Shown here: positions 8,830 through 17,630 of the stretch, in pieces | Layout: every line of letters starts with the position of its first letter | How positions within the stretch are numbered: the first letter of the stretch is position 1 | Origin: Peptococcus simiae | GTDB lineage: Bacteria > Bacillota > Peptococcia > Peptococcales > Peptococcaceae | Assembly (NCBI RefSeq): GCF_046097595.1 | Contig: NZ_JBJUVG010000001.1 | Coordinates: 124,001 to 188,000 of the forward strand | Length of the DNA: 64,000 bases | Reading direction: 5' to 3' | Notes under the pieces: model-generated | What the model was told of the DNA's origin: nothing | Databases searched by the model: none | What the model saw: the letters and a program-made list of their open reading frames with translations, nothing else | Made by a program: the position numbers and the translations under genes

Positions 8830-10139
8830 GGACAGCGGATGAGGTCCTTTAAGAGGGCCTGGACCTGGCTATAGGCCGCCTCCCGGGTGCTTTCCTGGAG
8901 GTCTTCATAGACCTTGAGGGCCCGGTCTAGGTCGTGGTCTTCCCGGTCCCCGCGGAGGTCTTCCATGACCTGCTGGTTGAAGAAGGTATCCGTATAGGTC
9001 CCGATGGCCTTCTGGAGCCGGGTTAAGAGCCGGTAGCGTTGGGCGGTGCCATAGTGGGCCATGCAGGCCATCCGTTCGTAGAGGTAGCGGTGGTGCTTGA
9101 CCTCTACCCGGAAGCGGTGGATTTTTTGGGGATCCTGGACATCGGCCAGCTTTTTGGCCTTTTTCTGGACCTGTTTAAAGCGCTTGGGCATGGTCTTTTC
9201 GGCGACCACTGAAAAGATGCGGTTGTCTTCAATGGTGGCCAGGGCCTCCATGGCGCTGGCGTAGGCCTCGGCATAGTCCCGGTCGCTATCGGCCTGGGAA
9301 AAGTGCATGTCCAGGGCCAGGGCCTCGGCGTTTCGCTCTGCTTGAACGGAGGCGACGGCCGGGGCCAGTTCCCAGCGTTTGGCCTCATGGATGGAGGCCA
9401 GGACGACATCCAGTTCCCGGAGGTGGTTGAGCTCTTTTAAGAGCTTACTGTAGGCCTTTTGGGCCTTGCGGTAGCTGGTCTTGTCGGTAAAGGGCTTGGC
9501 AAAGGCCAGGTAGCTCTTTTGCCGGCGGAGGGCCACCCGGAGGTCGTGGACTGCCTCTTCACTTTCGATATCGGTGAGCACGCGATCCTTTTCTTTTAGG
9601 ATTTCCTTTTGGTTGTCCAGTAAAATGGACTGGAGGGCCACCGGCAGGGGGAGGTCGACGGGGCTCAAGCGGCTTAATTCGTTGAGCCGCATGGTGGTCA
9701 TCCGGACGGCGTTATAGGGGTCTTCAGCGTCCAGTAAGAGGACCGCTGACTCCCCTTTTTTGAAGTGGTCCCGCCGCCGGGCCAGGTCTTCCAGCCAGGT
9801 GGACAGGTGGGGCTCATGGCCGATGATGACCAGGGTCGTTTCCTGGTCCACTGTTTTCAGGGCCTGGACCAGGGCCGCTTCATCGCCGCTGGCGATGAAG
9901 TCATAGACCTCCAGAGCCTGGCCCGGCATATAGCGGATCAGGACCTCTGCCGTTTCCCGGCTCCGTACCAAGGGCGAATGCCAAATCCGGCACTTGTCTG
10001 TATGCCGTAAATATCGGGCCAAATAAGGTAGGTCTTCATTTAAAGCCAGGCGACCCTCTAAGCTCAAGGGCCGGTCCGCATCGGATGCGGCTTCCTGGAC
10101 ACTAACGGCCTTACCGTGGCGCATGAATATTAAACGCAT
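8826..10139 (-). CDS. SixA-type histidine phosphatase fused to a CHAD domain
   Basis: 437 residues. The N-terminal 150 residues are a histidine phosphatase domain: the RHG motif lies at residues 7-9 (LIFMRHGKA) with the second catalytic His in IIGHEPHLS, as in SixA phosphohistidine phosphatases. From about residue 190 to the end lies a CHAD domain: an alpha-helical bundle with the conserved basic and His residues (HDLRVALRRQKS, HRFRVEVKHHRYLYERM). CHAD domains bind inorganic polyphosphate. The ATG chosen has AAAGGAG just upstream; the longer TTG start is inside that ribosome site. The fusion suggests a phosphatase directed to a polyphosphate-linked target, which is inference. Confidence 0.88.
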   Translation of the reverse strand: MRLIFMRHGKAVSVQEAASDADRPLSLEGRLALNEDLPYLARYLRHTDKCRIWHSPLVRSRETAEVLIRYMPGQALEVYDFIASGDEAALVQALKTVDQETTLVIIGHEPHLSTWLEDLARRRDHFKKGESAVLLLDAEDPYNAVRMTTMRLNELSRLSPVDLPLPVALQSILLDNQKEILKEKDRVLTDIESEEAVHDLRVALRRQKSYLAFAKPFTDKTSYRKAQKAYSKLLKELNHLRELDVVLASIHEAKRWELAPAVASVQAERNAEALALDMHFSQADSDRDYAEAYASAMEALATIEDNRIFSVVAEKTMPKRFKQVQKKAKKLADVQDPQKIHRFRVEVKHHRYLYERMACMAHYGTAQRYRLLTRLQKAIGTYTDTFFNQQVMEDLRGDREDHDLDRALKVYEDLQESTREAAYSQVQALLKDLIRCP

Positions 10140-10223
10140 TATGACTCCTTTCAAAAGGGGCGGTATGTTAGTTAAAATATACCCTTATTGACGGTTTTTT
10201 TCAAGTTAGGAAGGATGATATCC

Positions 10224-11468
10224 ATGGACTATATATCTTGTTGCGAGGCCTTGTTTGACTTTATTGACCGGACGCCGACTGCCCGGCCGGTCCAGGCCGT
10301 TGCCGAGGACCTGGTGGCGGCCGGTTTTGACGAAGTGACCGCCGGGCCCCTGGACCAGACCGCCCGGGGCTTTACCCGGGCCGGTGGTTTTCTCTGCGCC
10401 TGGCGCCGGGGGCAGGCGGACGGTTTCCGCCTGGTCAGCTCCCATAGCGATGCCCCGGCCCTGCGGCTCAAAGACCGGGCTGACCTGGGTACAGACCCGG
10501 TCCACCGGCTCAATGTGGCCCCTTATGGGGGTGCCATCTGGTCTTCCTGGATGGATCGGCCCCTCCGGGTGGCCGGAGAGGTCTACCTGGCCGGCGAGGA
10601 CCCCTTTAAGCCAGACCGCCGCCTGGTGGACTCCGGCCGGGCGGTCTGTACCACGGCTAACTTATGTATCCATATGAATGGTGAGCTCCGGACCGGTTAT
10701 ACCTTTAAGCTGCAAAAGGACCTCCAGCCTCTTGTCACCGGCAGTGGGGCGGAGGGCTTTGTGGCAGACTTCCTGACCGGCTGGGGTTTGGACCCGGCCC
10801 AGGTCCTGGGCTATGAGCTGGACCTCCTGCCGGCGGAACGGGGGACCTTTGTCAGTCCGGATAAGCGCCTGATGAGTGTTCCCCGACTGGATAACGGGGC
10901 CATGGTCTACGCCTCCCTCCAGGCCTTCCTGGCTGCCGGAGCAGGGGCCCAGACCCAGGTCCTGGTCATCTTTGACCATGAAGAAGTCGGAAGCGGGTCA
11001 GCGACCGGGGCGGCCGCCCTCCGCCTGCGGGATATCCTGGAGGACCTCCACCAGGCCTTTGATACCCCCTGGCGGGATGCCCTGGCCGCCTCCTTTATGG
11101 TATCGGCCGACCAGGCCCATGGCAACCACCCCAATTACCCGGAAAAAATGGATCCCGGCAATGCCCCGGCCCTCAATGGGGGCCCGGTCGTCAAGTGTGC
11201 GGCCAACCAAAGCTACGCCACCGATGGGGCCACGGCAGTGGTCTTTGAAAACCTCTGCCGGCAGGCCGGGGTCCCGGTCCAGCGCTTTTACCTCCATTCC
11301 GACCTCCGGGGCGGGGCGACCCTGGGCCCGATCTTAGCCCAGAGCCTGCCCATGCCGGTGGTGGATGTGGGCAATGCCCTCCTGGCCATGCATGCCCCCA
11401 GGGAAGTGGGCGGCTGCCAGGACCAGGTCTGGATGCAGGACGCTTTACAGGCTTTTTATGAAAGCTAG
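10224..11468 (+). CDS. apeB: M18 family aminopeptidase
   Basis: 414 residues from the ATG 10 bases after AGGAAGG. The M18 pattern is clear: SSHSDAPALRLK with the first metal His-x-Asp, VDSGRAVCTTANLCIHMN, then FDHEEVGSGSATGA (metal-binding Glu pair), SADQAHGNHPNY and a late HSDLRGGATLGPI. These cytosolic dodecameric zinc enzymes remove N-terminal acidic or neutral residues from peptides, in keeping with an amino-acid-fermenting life style. It is divergent from the SixA-CHAD gene. No clear terminator separates it from the next, very large gene. Confidence 0.93.
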   Translation: MDYISCCEALFDFIDRTPTARPVQAVAEDLVAAGFDEVTAGPLDQTARGFTRAGGFLCAWRRGQADGFRLVSSHSDAPALRLKDRADLGTDPVHRLNVAPYGGAIWSSWMDRPLRVAGEVYLAGEDPFKPDRRLVDSGRAVCTTANLCIHMNGELRTGYTFKLQKDLQPLVTGSGAEGFVADFLTGWGLDPAQVLGYELDLLPAERGTFVSPDKRLMSVPRLDNGAMVYASLQAFLAAGAGAQTQVLVIFDHEEVGSGSATGAAALRLRDILEDLHQAFDTPWRDALAASFMVSADQAHGNHPNYPEKMDPGNAPALNGGPVVKCAANQSYATDGATAVVFENLCRQAGVPVQRFYLHSDLRGGATLGPILAQSLPMPVVDVGNALLAMHAPREVGGCQDQVWMQDALQAFYES

Positions 11469-11513
11469 GCTGGCCGAAGGCCATCAGGCGTATAAAAGCT
11501 GGAGCCAGCTGGG

Positions 11514-11519
11514 TATAAT
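11514..11519 (+). promoter_or_regulatory. Candidate -10 element for the megaprotein operon
   Basis: A perfect TATAAT lies 31 bases ahead of the start at 11550. I see no convincing -35 at 16-18 bases, so this may be a weak or activated promoter. Confidence 0.35.
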
Positions 11520-11549
11520 ATATAAAAAGCATGAATAAGGAGGGTGGAT

Positions 11550-14500
11550 ATGGTTGATTTAAAGCGCCAATTGAGCGCCATTTTACGGGATAAGTACTTG
11601 GCAACGGCCCTGGGCTGTTCGGCGGAGGACCTGGCCAACCTGGCCGACCGGGATGAGTGGTATGACCGGGTCAGGACCCTTTTAGAGCGGTCGCCTATTT
11701 CAGCTGAGGCAGTTGTGGCCTTGGCCGGCGATTATGTAACGGCCCTGGGCCTAAGCCTGCCGGAGAACTGGCCCCTGACCGTGTATAACCTGGGAAGCAA
11801 GAACCTCTTTCATAACCGGCCGGCAGTCGTCTATTCTGACCGAATCCGGGCAGCAGCCTTTTTCAGCCTGGACCTCTTGGCCTTTTGCCTGGATGCCCAC
11901 CGGCAGGTCAATGGCCTGGACAAGCGGCTGGACTTCCTGCCCCTGCCGGAGGAAGAAAGAGATGCCAGTCCCTATGCAGAAGAATTTGCCCGCCTCCTGA
12001 ATGTCTGGGAGGTTGACTATATTGATGAAATCTTACGCCTGGGGCGGGAGGTAACCCCCTATGACCTCCTGGCCCATATTGTCGGGGTCCAGCGGGTGGC
12101 CTTAACCGTTGGCCTCCAGCTCAAGGCCGGCGGGGTGCCTGTGGACCCGGTCCGCCTGTCCGGGGCGGCCATGGTCCATGATATTGGGAAGTTCGGCCCG
12201 AAAAATGCCGAAGAAACCAAGCGGATGGCCTACCTCCATTACTACTATACCGAGCAATGGTGCAACCGCCACGGCCTGCCCGGCATTGGCCATATTGCCG
12301 CCAACCATTCCACCTGGGACCTGGAATTGGAAAACCTGGCGGTGGAATCCATGCTCCTCATTTACGGGGACTTTCGGAGTAAGGCCAAGGAAGGGAAGCG
12401 GGGGCCCCATGAAGAAATCGTTATCTATAGCCTGTCCGATGCCTACCAGGTCATCCTGAACAAGCTGGATAATGTTGACGAGGCCAAAAAACACCGCTAT
12501 GAACGGGTCTACCAGCGGCTGGCAGACTTTGAAGCCTTTATGACCGGCTACGGGGTAGATGTGACCCTGGGCGACCGGCAGCCGCCCAGCCGGCGGCCGG
12601 CCTGGATTGGCATGCTCGATGCCCAGGCCACCCCGCGGATCTTTAAAGACCTGGCTTTCCGTCATAATATTGATATTATGCACCGGCTCGGCCAACCGGC
12701 CTACCTCCGTAATATGCTGGAGGCCCTCCGGGCGGCAGACGATGCCGTCACCGTCCGTGCCTATCTGACGGTCTTTGAAGAATACATGACCTACATGACC
12801 CGGCCTCAAAAGGAACTGATTTTTAACTATCTCCTGGAAATGCTCATCTACCCCGAAGGGGATATCCGCCGCCAGGCCGCCCACCTGATTGGGACCCTCC
12901 TGGCCGGCTTTGATGAACGCTATAGCAAATGGCTGCCGGAAAATGCCGTCCGCGAGCGGGAGGGGCGGTCAGCCCTCTCCCTTTGGCACGATGTTCTGGA
13001 CCAGGTCTTTTCGCCGGACCACAAGCTGGGCGACCGCTACCGGCGCTTCCAAGGATACGCTTTTCACCAAATTTTAAACAGCCTTCTGGCCAACTTGCCG
13101 GATGATGACCGGCCCCAGTTTTTAGCCCAGCTCTTTCACTACTACCGGAAACCGGATTGTGATGACCTGACGGCCTTCATCCTCCTGGATGCCCTGGCTG
13201 AGGTCCCCATGAAGCTCATTTCCGACCGGGACGGCCAGATGCTCCTGCGGACCGCCGAAACCCTGGCCAAGCGGGATAATGTGGAAGTTCGCCTGGCCAT
13301 CCTGCAATTTTTCGAAAAATTCATAGCAGAAGGAAACCTGGCGGCAGAGGTCATTGCCCCCTACTGGGACCGGGTCCGGGCCCTGCCCATGATCTGGGCC
13401 GGAGAAGGGTACCAGCAGGCCCATATCGACGCCCTGCTGAGCGGGGGCCACTGCCAGCTGCCGGACCTGCGGAGCTCGGAGCTTTTCCTGGAAAATCTGA
13501 AGTCATCGACCCCCTGGCAGGTCAAGCGGGTCAATATCCGCCGCCTGGCCGAGGCCTTGGTCGATGACTCCCAGATGAACCGACTCCACGTGGCCCTGCA
13601 CTTTTCCAACCTGCTCAAGGTCAGCGAGCAAATCAACGTCCGCCACGAGGCCGGCACCATGCTGGTTAACCTGGCCGCCCACTTAAGCGATGAAGAGGTC
13701 AATGAAGTGGCCGTTGAGCTCTGTCGGGGCCTGGAGATGGACTCTTTTGAGTTCACCAAGTATATTCCCACCTACCTGGCCCGGCTCTGCAACCACCTCC
13801 AGCCCCGGGAGTATGATGAAATCCTCGTCACCCTGGCCAGCCTGGTCGATGCCAAAAATGAAACGACGGCCCAGCTGGCGGTGGATACGGTGGCCCATAT
13901 GGTGGCGGGCTTTGAAAATCGGGATATGGACGAATCGGCAGCAACCCGTCGCCAGCGCCTGTCCCGGCTGGTCGGCCTGCTCATGAAGGGCCTGGCCGGT
14001 TTCCATGACCCGGTAAAACTGGAAACCTTGGGGGCCCTGGGCCGTTTTGTCTTTGGCAATGCCCAGCTGCCCCTGGCCTACCGGCGGGATATTTTCGACA
14101 TCGCCTACAAGCGGCTCCTTATGCTGGTGGTTTCCGAAGAGGAGGCTGACGCCCTGGACTTCTATGCCCGCTGCGCCCTGCTCAACCACCTCTACCGCTT
14201 CCTCAGTGACTACTTCCTCAGTGGGGAGAGCTGGCACCTGTTTGAAAACAAGCAGGTGGCTTTCTTTCCGGGCACCTTTGACCCCTTTACCCTGGGGCAC
14301 AAGGCCATTGTCCAGAAAATCCGGGACCAGGGCTTTGAGGTTTACCTGGGCCTGGACGAATTCAGCTGGAGTAAGAATACCCAGCCGACCCTGATCCGGC
14401 GGGCCATCTTAAAGATGAGCGTGGCTGAGGAAGAAAACGTCTTCCTCTTTCCGCCCATCTTCCCGGTCAATATCGCCGCAGCGGAAGACCTGGCCCGACT

Positions 14501-16376
14501 CAAGGAGGTCTTCCACAACAAGGACCTCTTCCTGGTGGTCGGTAGCGATGTCCTGGCCAATGCTTCGGCCTACCGGCAGCCGCCGACCTCGGATTCGGTC
14601 CACCAGATCAACCACATTGTGGTCCACCGGCCCGGCGACGGGATGGACGCGGAAACCAGGGCAGAGGCCCTGGCCCGGCTGGAGGCCAAGGTGCTGGAAA
14701 TGGACCTGCCCGACCTGCCGGAGGGCGTATCGTCCACGACCATCCGGAAGAACATCGAGAAGAACCGGGATATTTCCCACCTGATTGATACCATGGCCCA
14801 AAACTATATCTACACCCACAACCTTTACCTGGGTGAGCGGAAGACCAAGGCGGTCCAGACCCTGAAACCCTATACGGTCCGGCGGGTGCCGGCGGAAGAT
14901 GGGCGGCTTTGGCATGACATAGAGGCCCTTTTTGAAAAGGAAAAACTGGAAACCCAGGCCCTGGGCTTTTTAGGCCATGCCTTGCCGCCGGATAGTATTT
15001 TGGTGAATATCCGCCGGGAGGGGGCGCTGGAGAGCTTTGTCCTGGCCCAGGTCGTATCCTCCCGCCACCTCTTTGATGTCGTTGGCCGGCGGGATATCTG
15101 CCGCTACCTGCGGGAGAAGGGGTCCGGCCACATCGCCTTCCTGTCCCGGCTGGCCTTTAGTGATGAGGCCCTGGACGGGGGCCAGCGGGCCCTGTCGGAA
15201 GCCCTCCTATGGGCCCTGGAAGCCTCGGCGACCCTGGCGGTATACGTCGGCCATGGTCGGGAAGAAAAGGACCGGCTGACAGGCCTCTTGACCCGGCATG
15301 GCTTTCAATTTTTACCGGCTGCCTTTGATTCAGAGGGAGAGGATTGGTATGCGGTCGTCCACATGCGGGCGCCTCTGCTCCTGTCCAACAATGTCTCCAC
15401 CCTGCTCAAGGCCCCCTATGCCCAATTACCGGCGGTAGACCGGGTCCTGGCCCAGACCCACCAACGGCTCATGGCCGCCATGACGGCCTTCCACCCGGGT
15501 GAACTGGTCCTTTCCTATGAGAGTGCCGCCCTGGAAACGGAACTGGCCCACCTGGTCAGCGCTGAAAACGGGGTCCCGGCCCAGGAAGGGGAGGAGCGGG
15601 AGCTGGGCCCGGCCATGTGTGTGCCCTTCGGCCACCTCCTGCGCCGGTCCCTGGTGGCCAATACAGTCACCCGGCCCCTTTATGTCCAACGGCTATACCC
15701 CGGCGACATGCGCCAGTTATCGGTAGGGCCTCTGCCCTACCAGCCGGACCTCAAGACCCAGGCCCAGGTCCTGTCCTCCTTCCACAGGCCGGTCATCCTG
15801 GCCGATGAAGTCCTCAACCGGGGCCGGACCCTGGAAGGGCTCCTGCCCCTCCTGGAAGCGGAAGGGGTCCCCATTCAAAGCATTGTCTGCGGGATTATCA
15901 CCGGGAGCGGCCGGGACATTCAGGAGGACCTGGGCCTGTCTTTCCGGGCCCTCCACTACCTGCCCAATATCCGCTACTGGATGGTGGACAGCAAGGCCTA
16001 TCCCTTTATTGACGGCTATGCCCGGGCCGACCGGCCGGTCAGTATCTTTTCCGGCCTGGCCCGGGTGGTTAACCCGGTCTTGCCCTTTGCCGCCTCACCC
16101 CTCTTCCGGGATGCAGACAGTGGGGCCGTCTGGCGGTATTCACAAACGGCCCTGGAGAATGCCTTGGCCATTATGCAGGTCTTGGAAGAAAGTTACCAGG
16201 CTGAAAATGAGCGGAACCTGACCCTGAGACGGATGGCCGAGGTCTTTAACCGGCCCATGATTCCGGAATACGGGGCCGGTCCGATTTACGATATGACCCG
16301 GAGCCCGTCTTACTATATCAAGCAGAACCTATCGCAACTGGCCTACTTTGAAAACCTCATTCCAAAGGAGCGATAA
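11550..16376 (+). CDS. Multidomain protein: HD - helical repeats - NMNAT-like - GNAT-like - phosphoribosyltransferase-like
   Basis: 1,608 residues; the ATG is 6 bases after AAGGAGG (a GTG two codons earlier overlaps that site). Domains in order: an HD region at about 175-330 with His-Asp at 210-211 (AAMVHDIGKFGPKN) and downstream His residues in LHYYYTEQW and IAANHSTWD; about 500 residues of alpha-helical HEAT/ARM-like repeats; an NMNAT-type nucleotidyltransferase at about 903-1110 with GTFDPFTLGH (His 917) and SSTTIRKN (from about 1061), both hallmark motifs; a GNAT-like stretch (about 1145-1256); and a phosphoribosyltransferase-like domain with VILADEVLNRGRT near 1415-1427. No signal peptide or membrane segment is present. 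The mix suggests pyridine-nucleotide or other nucleotide handling, but no known reaction fits. It leads a tight operon. Confidence 0.8.
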   Translation: MVDLKRQLSAILRDKYLATALGCSAEDLANLADRDEWYDRVRTLLERSPISAEAVVALAGDYVTALGLSLPENWPLTVYNLGSKNLFHNRPAVVYSDRIRAAAFFSLDLLAFCLDAHRQVNGLDKRLDFLPLPEEERDASPYAEEFARLLNVWEVDYIDEILRLGREVTPYDLLAHIVGVQRVALTVGLQLKAGGVPVDPVRLSGAAMVHDIGKFGPKNAEETKRMAYLHYYYTEQWCNRHGLPGIGHIAANHSTWDLELENLAVESMLLIYGDFRSKAKEGKRGPHEEIVIYSLSDAYQVILNKLDNVDEAKKHRYERVYQRLADFEAFMTGYGVDVTLGDRQPPSRRPAWIGMLDAQATPRIFKDLAFRHNIDIMHRLGQPAYLRNMLEALRAADDAVTVRAYLTVFEEYMTYMTRPQKELIFNYLLEMLIYPEGDIRRQAAHLIGTLLAGFDERYSKWLPENAVREREGRSALSLWHDVLDQVFSPDHKLGDRYRRFQGYAFHQILNSLLANLPDDDRPQFLAQLFHYYRKPDCDDLTAFILLDALAEVPMKLISDRDGQMLLRTAETLAKRDNVEVRLAILQFFEKFIAEGNLAAEVIAPYWDRVRALPMIWAGEGYQQAHIDALLSGGHCQLPDLRSSELFLENLKSSTPWQVKRVNIRRLAEALVDDSQMNRLHVALHFSNLLKVSEQINVRHEAGTMLVNLAAHLSDEEVNEVAVELCRGLEMDSFEFTKYIPTYLARLCNHLQPREYDEILVTLASLVDAKNETTAQLAVDTVAHMVAGFENRDMDESAATRRQRLSRLVGLLMKGLAGFHDPVKLETLGALGRFVFGNAQLPLAYRRDIFDIAYKRLLMLVVSEEEADALDFYARCALLNHLYRFLSDYFLSGESWHLFENKQVAFFPGTFDPFTLGHKAIVQKIRDQGFEVYLGLDEFSWSKNTQPTLIRRAILKMSVAEEENVFLFPPIFPVNIAAAEDLARLKEVFHNKDLFLVVGSDVLANASAYRQPPTSDSVHQINHIVVHRPGDGMDAETRAEALARLEAKVLEMDLPDLPEGVSSTTIRKNIEKNRDISHLIDTMAQNYIYTHNLYLGERKTKAVQTLKPYTVRRVPAEDGRLWHDIEALFEKEKLETQALGFLGHALPPDSILVNIRREGALESFVLAQVVSSRHLFDVVGRRDICRYLREKGSGHIAFLSRLAFSDEALDGGQRALSEALLWALEASATLAVYVGHGREEKDRLTGLLTRHGFQFLPAAFDSEGEDWYAVVHMRAPLLLSNNVSTLLKAPYAQLPAVDRVLAQTHQRLMAAMTAFHPGELVLSYESAALETELAHLVSAENGVPAQEGEERELGPAMCVPFGHLLRRSLVANTVTRPLYVQRLYPGDMRQLSVGPLPYQPDLKTQAQVLSSFHRPVILADEVLNRGRTLEGLLPLLEAEGVPIQSIVCGIITGSGRDIQEDLGLSFRALHYLPNIRYWMVDSKAYPFIDGYARADRPVSIFSGLARVVNPVLPFAASPLFRDADSGAVWRYSQTALENALAIMQVLEESYQAENERNLTLRRMAEVFNRPMIPEYGAGPIYDMTRSPSYYIKQNLSQLAYFENLIPKER

Positions 16377-16379
16377 CCA

Positions 16380-17630
16380 ATGAAAGCATACCTCTACAAG
16401 GGCTACACCGTACTGGCTGACCAGGCGCCGGAAGGGGCAGAGGAGATAGCCTTTGGCAAGACCGCCCAGGCGGATACCATCCTGCGTCTCTATGAAGGGG
16501 GCTATGATGACCCCAGCGCCTACATTGTCAACCGACCCCAGTTTATCGAAGAACCCCACTTTGGTATCCGGGGGCTGATGGATGACGGCCAGGGCCTGAC
16601 GGAGCCCTATACCCCCTTTAGGGACGCCCTGACCGAGCACCGGATCATTGCAGTGAATACCTCCTGGGCGGGCTGGGAATACCGGCTCCACCACCCGGGC
16701 GTCCCCGCCCGCCTACCGGCCCGGGTCCAGATTATCGGCCTGGGGGATGTGGGCCATACCTGCCTCATGGCCTTGAAACTTTTGGGTGGGGACCTCATTG
16801 GGGATATCGGCATTTACGATGTCCAGGAGGCGGCGATGGAACGGTGGGCCTTTGAAATGGAACAATGCGTCTGGCCCTTTTCCGGCGAGCCCATGCCCAG
16901 GGTCCACCGGTTGGAAAAAGAAGACCTCTTCCGTCATACCGATATCGTTATCTTTGCGGCCACCCGGGGCATCGCCCAACCGGGGGAAGAAGTGGATGAT
17001 GTCCGCCGAGAGCAGTACTTGAAGAACGCCCCCATGGTGGCCGAGTACGCTAGCCTGGCCCGGGACCGGGACTATGCCGGTATGTTTATCATGCTTTCTG
17101 ATCCGGTGGAACGGTTGGCCCAGGTAGCCTGGCGCCAGTCCAACTTAAATGAAGCCGGTGTTTTTGATGGCCAGGGGCTCCGGCCGGAACAGGTCGAAGG
17201 CTATGGCCTGGGGGTCATGCATGCCCGGGCCGGGTCCGTCATGCCCGCCTATATCAAACATGGCCGGGCCTATGGCCGCCATGGCGAGGGCTTAATCCTG
17301 GCCAATGACATCACCGCCTATGATGACCGGGTCTCCCAGGACCTGAGCCGGCGGGTGGCCACTCTTAATATGGAACTCCGCCGGATTGGCTACAAGCCCT
17401 TTGTCGGCCCGGCTGTCTCCAGCGGGGCCCTGAGTCTTCTGAGCCGGCTCCGGGGCGAAAGACACTACAGTGCGGTCTTTATGGACGGGGTCTATTACGG
17501 GGCCCCCCTGCGGACCCGGAACGGCCTGCCGGCCTTAGAATACCTGCACCTGGACAAGCAGCTGTGCGACCGGCTCATTGACGGTGTAGCCCAGCTGCAA
17601 GCGGAAATTAAAGCAGATGAGGGCTTATGA
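16380..17630 (+). CDS. LDH/MDH-fold NAD(P)-binding protein, unknown substrate
   Basis: 416 residues. After a 110-residue N-terminal part (MKAYLYKGYTVLADQAPEG...) comes a Rossmann motif, VQIIGLGDVGHTCLMALKLLGG, ending strand 2 with an acidic residue (IGIYDVQEA). IMLSDPVERLAQVAW is the counterpart of the SNPVD strand of lactate/malate dehydrogenases. The expected catalytic Arg/His pair is not obvious, so an oxidoreductase reaction is not certain. AAAGGAG lies 9 bases before the ATG, only three bases after the megaprotein stop, and the gene overlaps the next by four bases (ATGA). The coupling says it works with both neighbours. Function is not known to me. Confidence 0.7.
   Translation: MKAYLYKGYTVLADQAPEGAEEIAFGKTAQADTILRLYEGGYDDPSAYIVNRPQFIEEPHFGIRGLMDDGQGLTEPYTPFRDALTEHRIIAVNTSWAGWEYRLHHPGVPARLPARVQIIGLGDVGHTCLMALKLLGGDLIGDIGIYDVQEAAMERWAFEMEQCVWPFSGEPMPRVHRLEKEDLFRHTDIVIFAATRGIAQPGEEVDDVRREQYLKNAPMVAEYASLARDRDYAGMFIMLSDPVERLAQVAWRQSNLNEAGVFDGQGLRPEQVEGYGLGVMHARAGSVMPAYIKHGRAYGRHGEGLILANDITAYDDRVSQDLSRRVATLNMELRRIGYKPFVGPAVSSGALSLLSRLRGERHYSAVFMDGVYYGAPLRTRNGLPALEYLHLDKQLCDRLIDGVAQLQAEIKADEGL

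Noticed and set aside
12102..12884. 260-residue minus-strand ORF inside the megaprotein gene
   Set aside because: Shadow frame; composition is atypical, no start signal, and it covers the conserved HD motifs of the plus strand.
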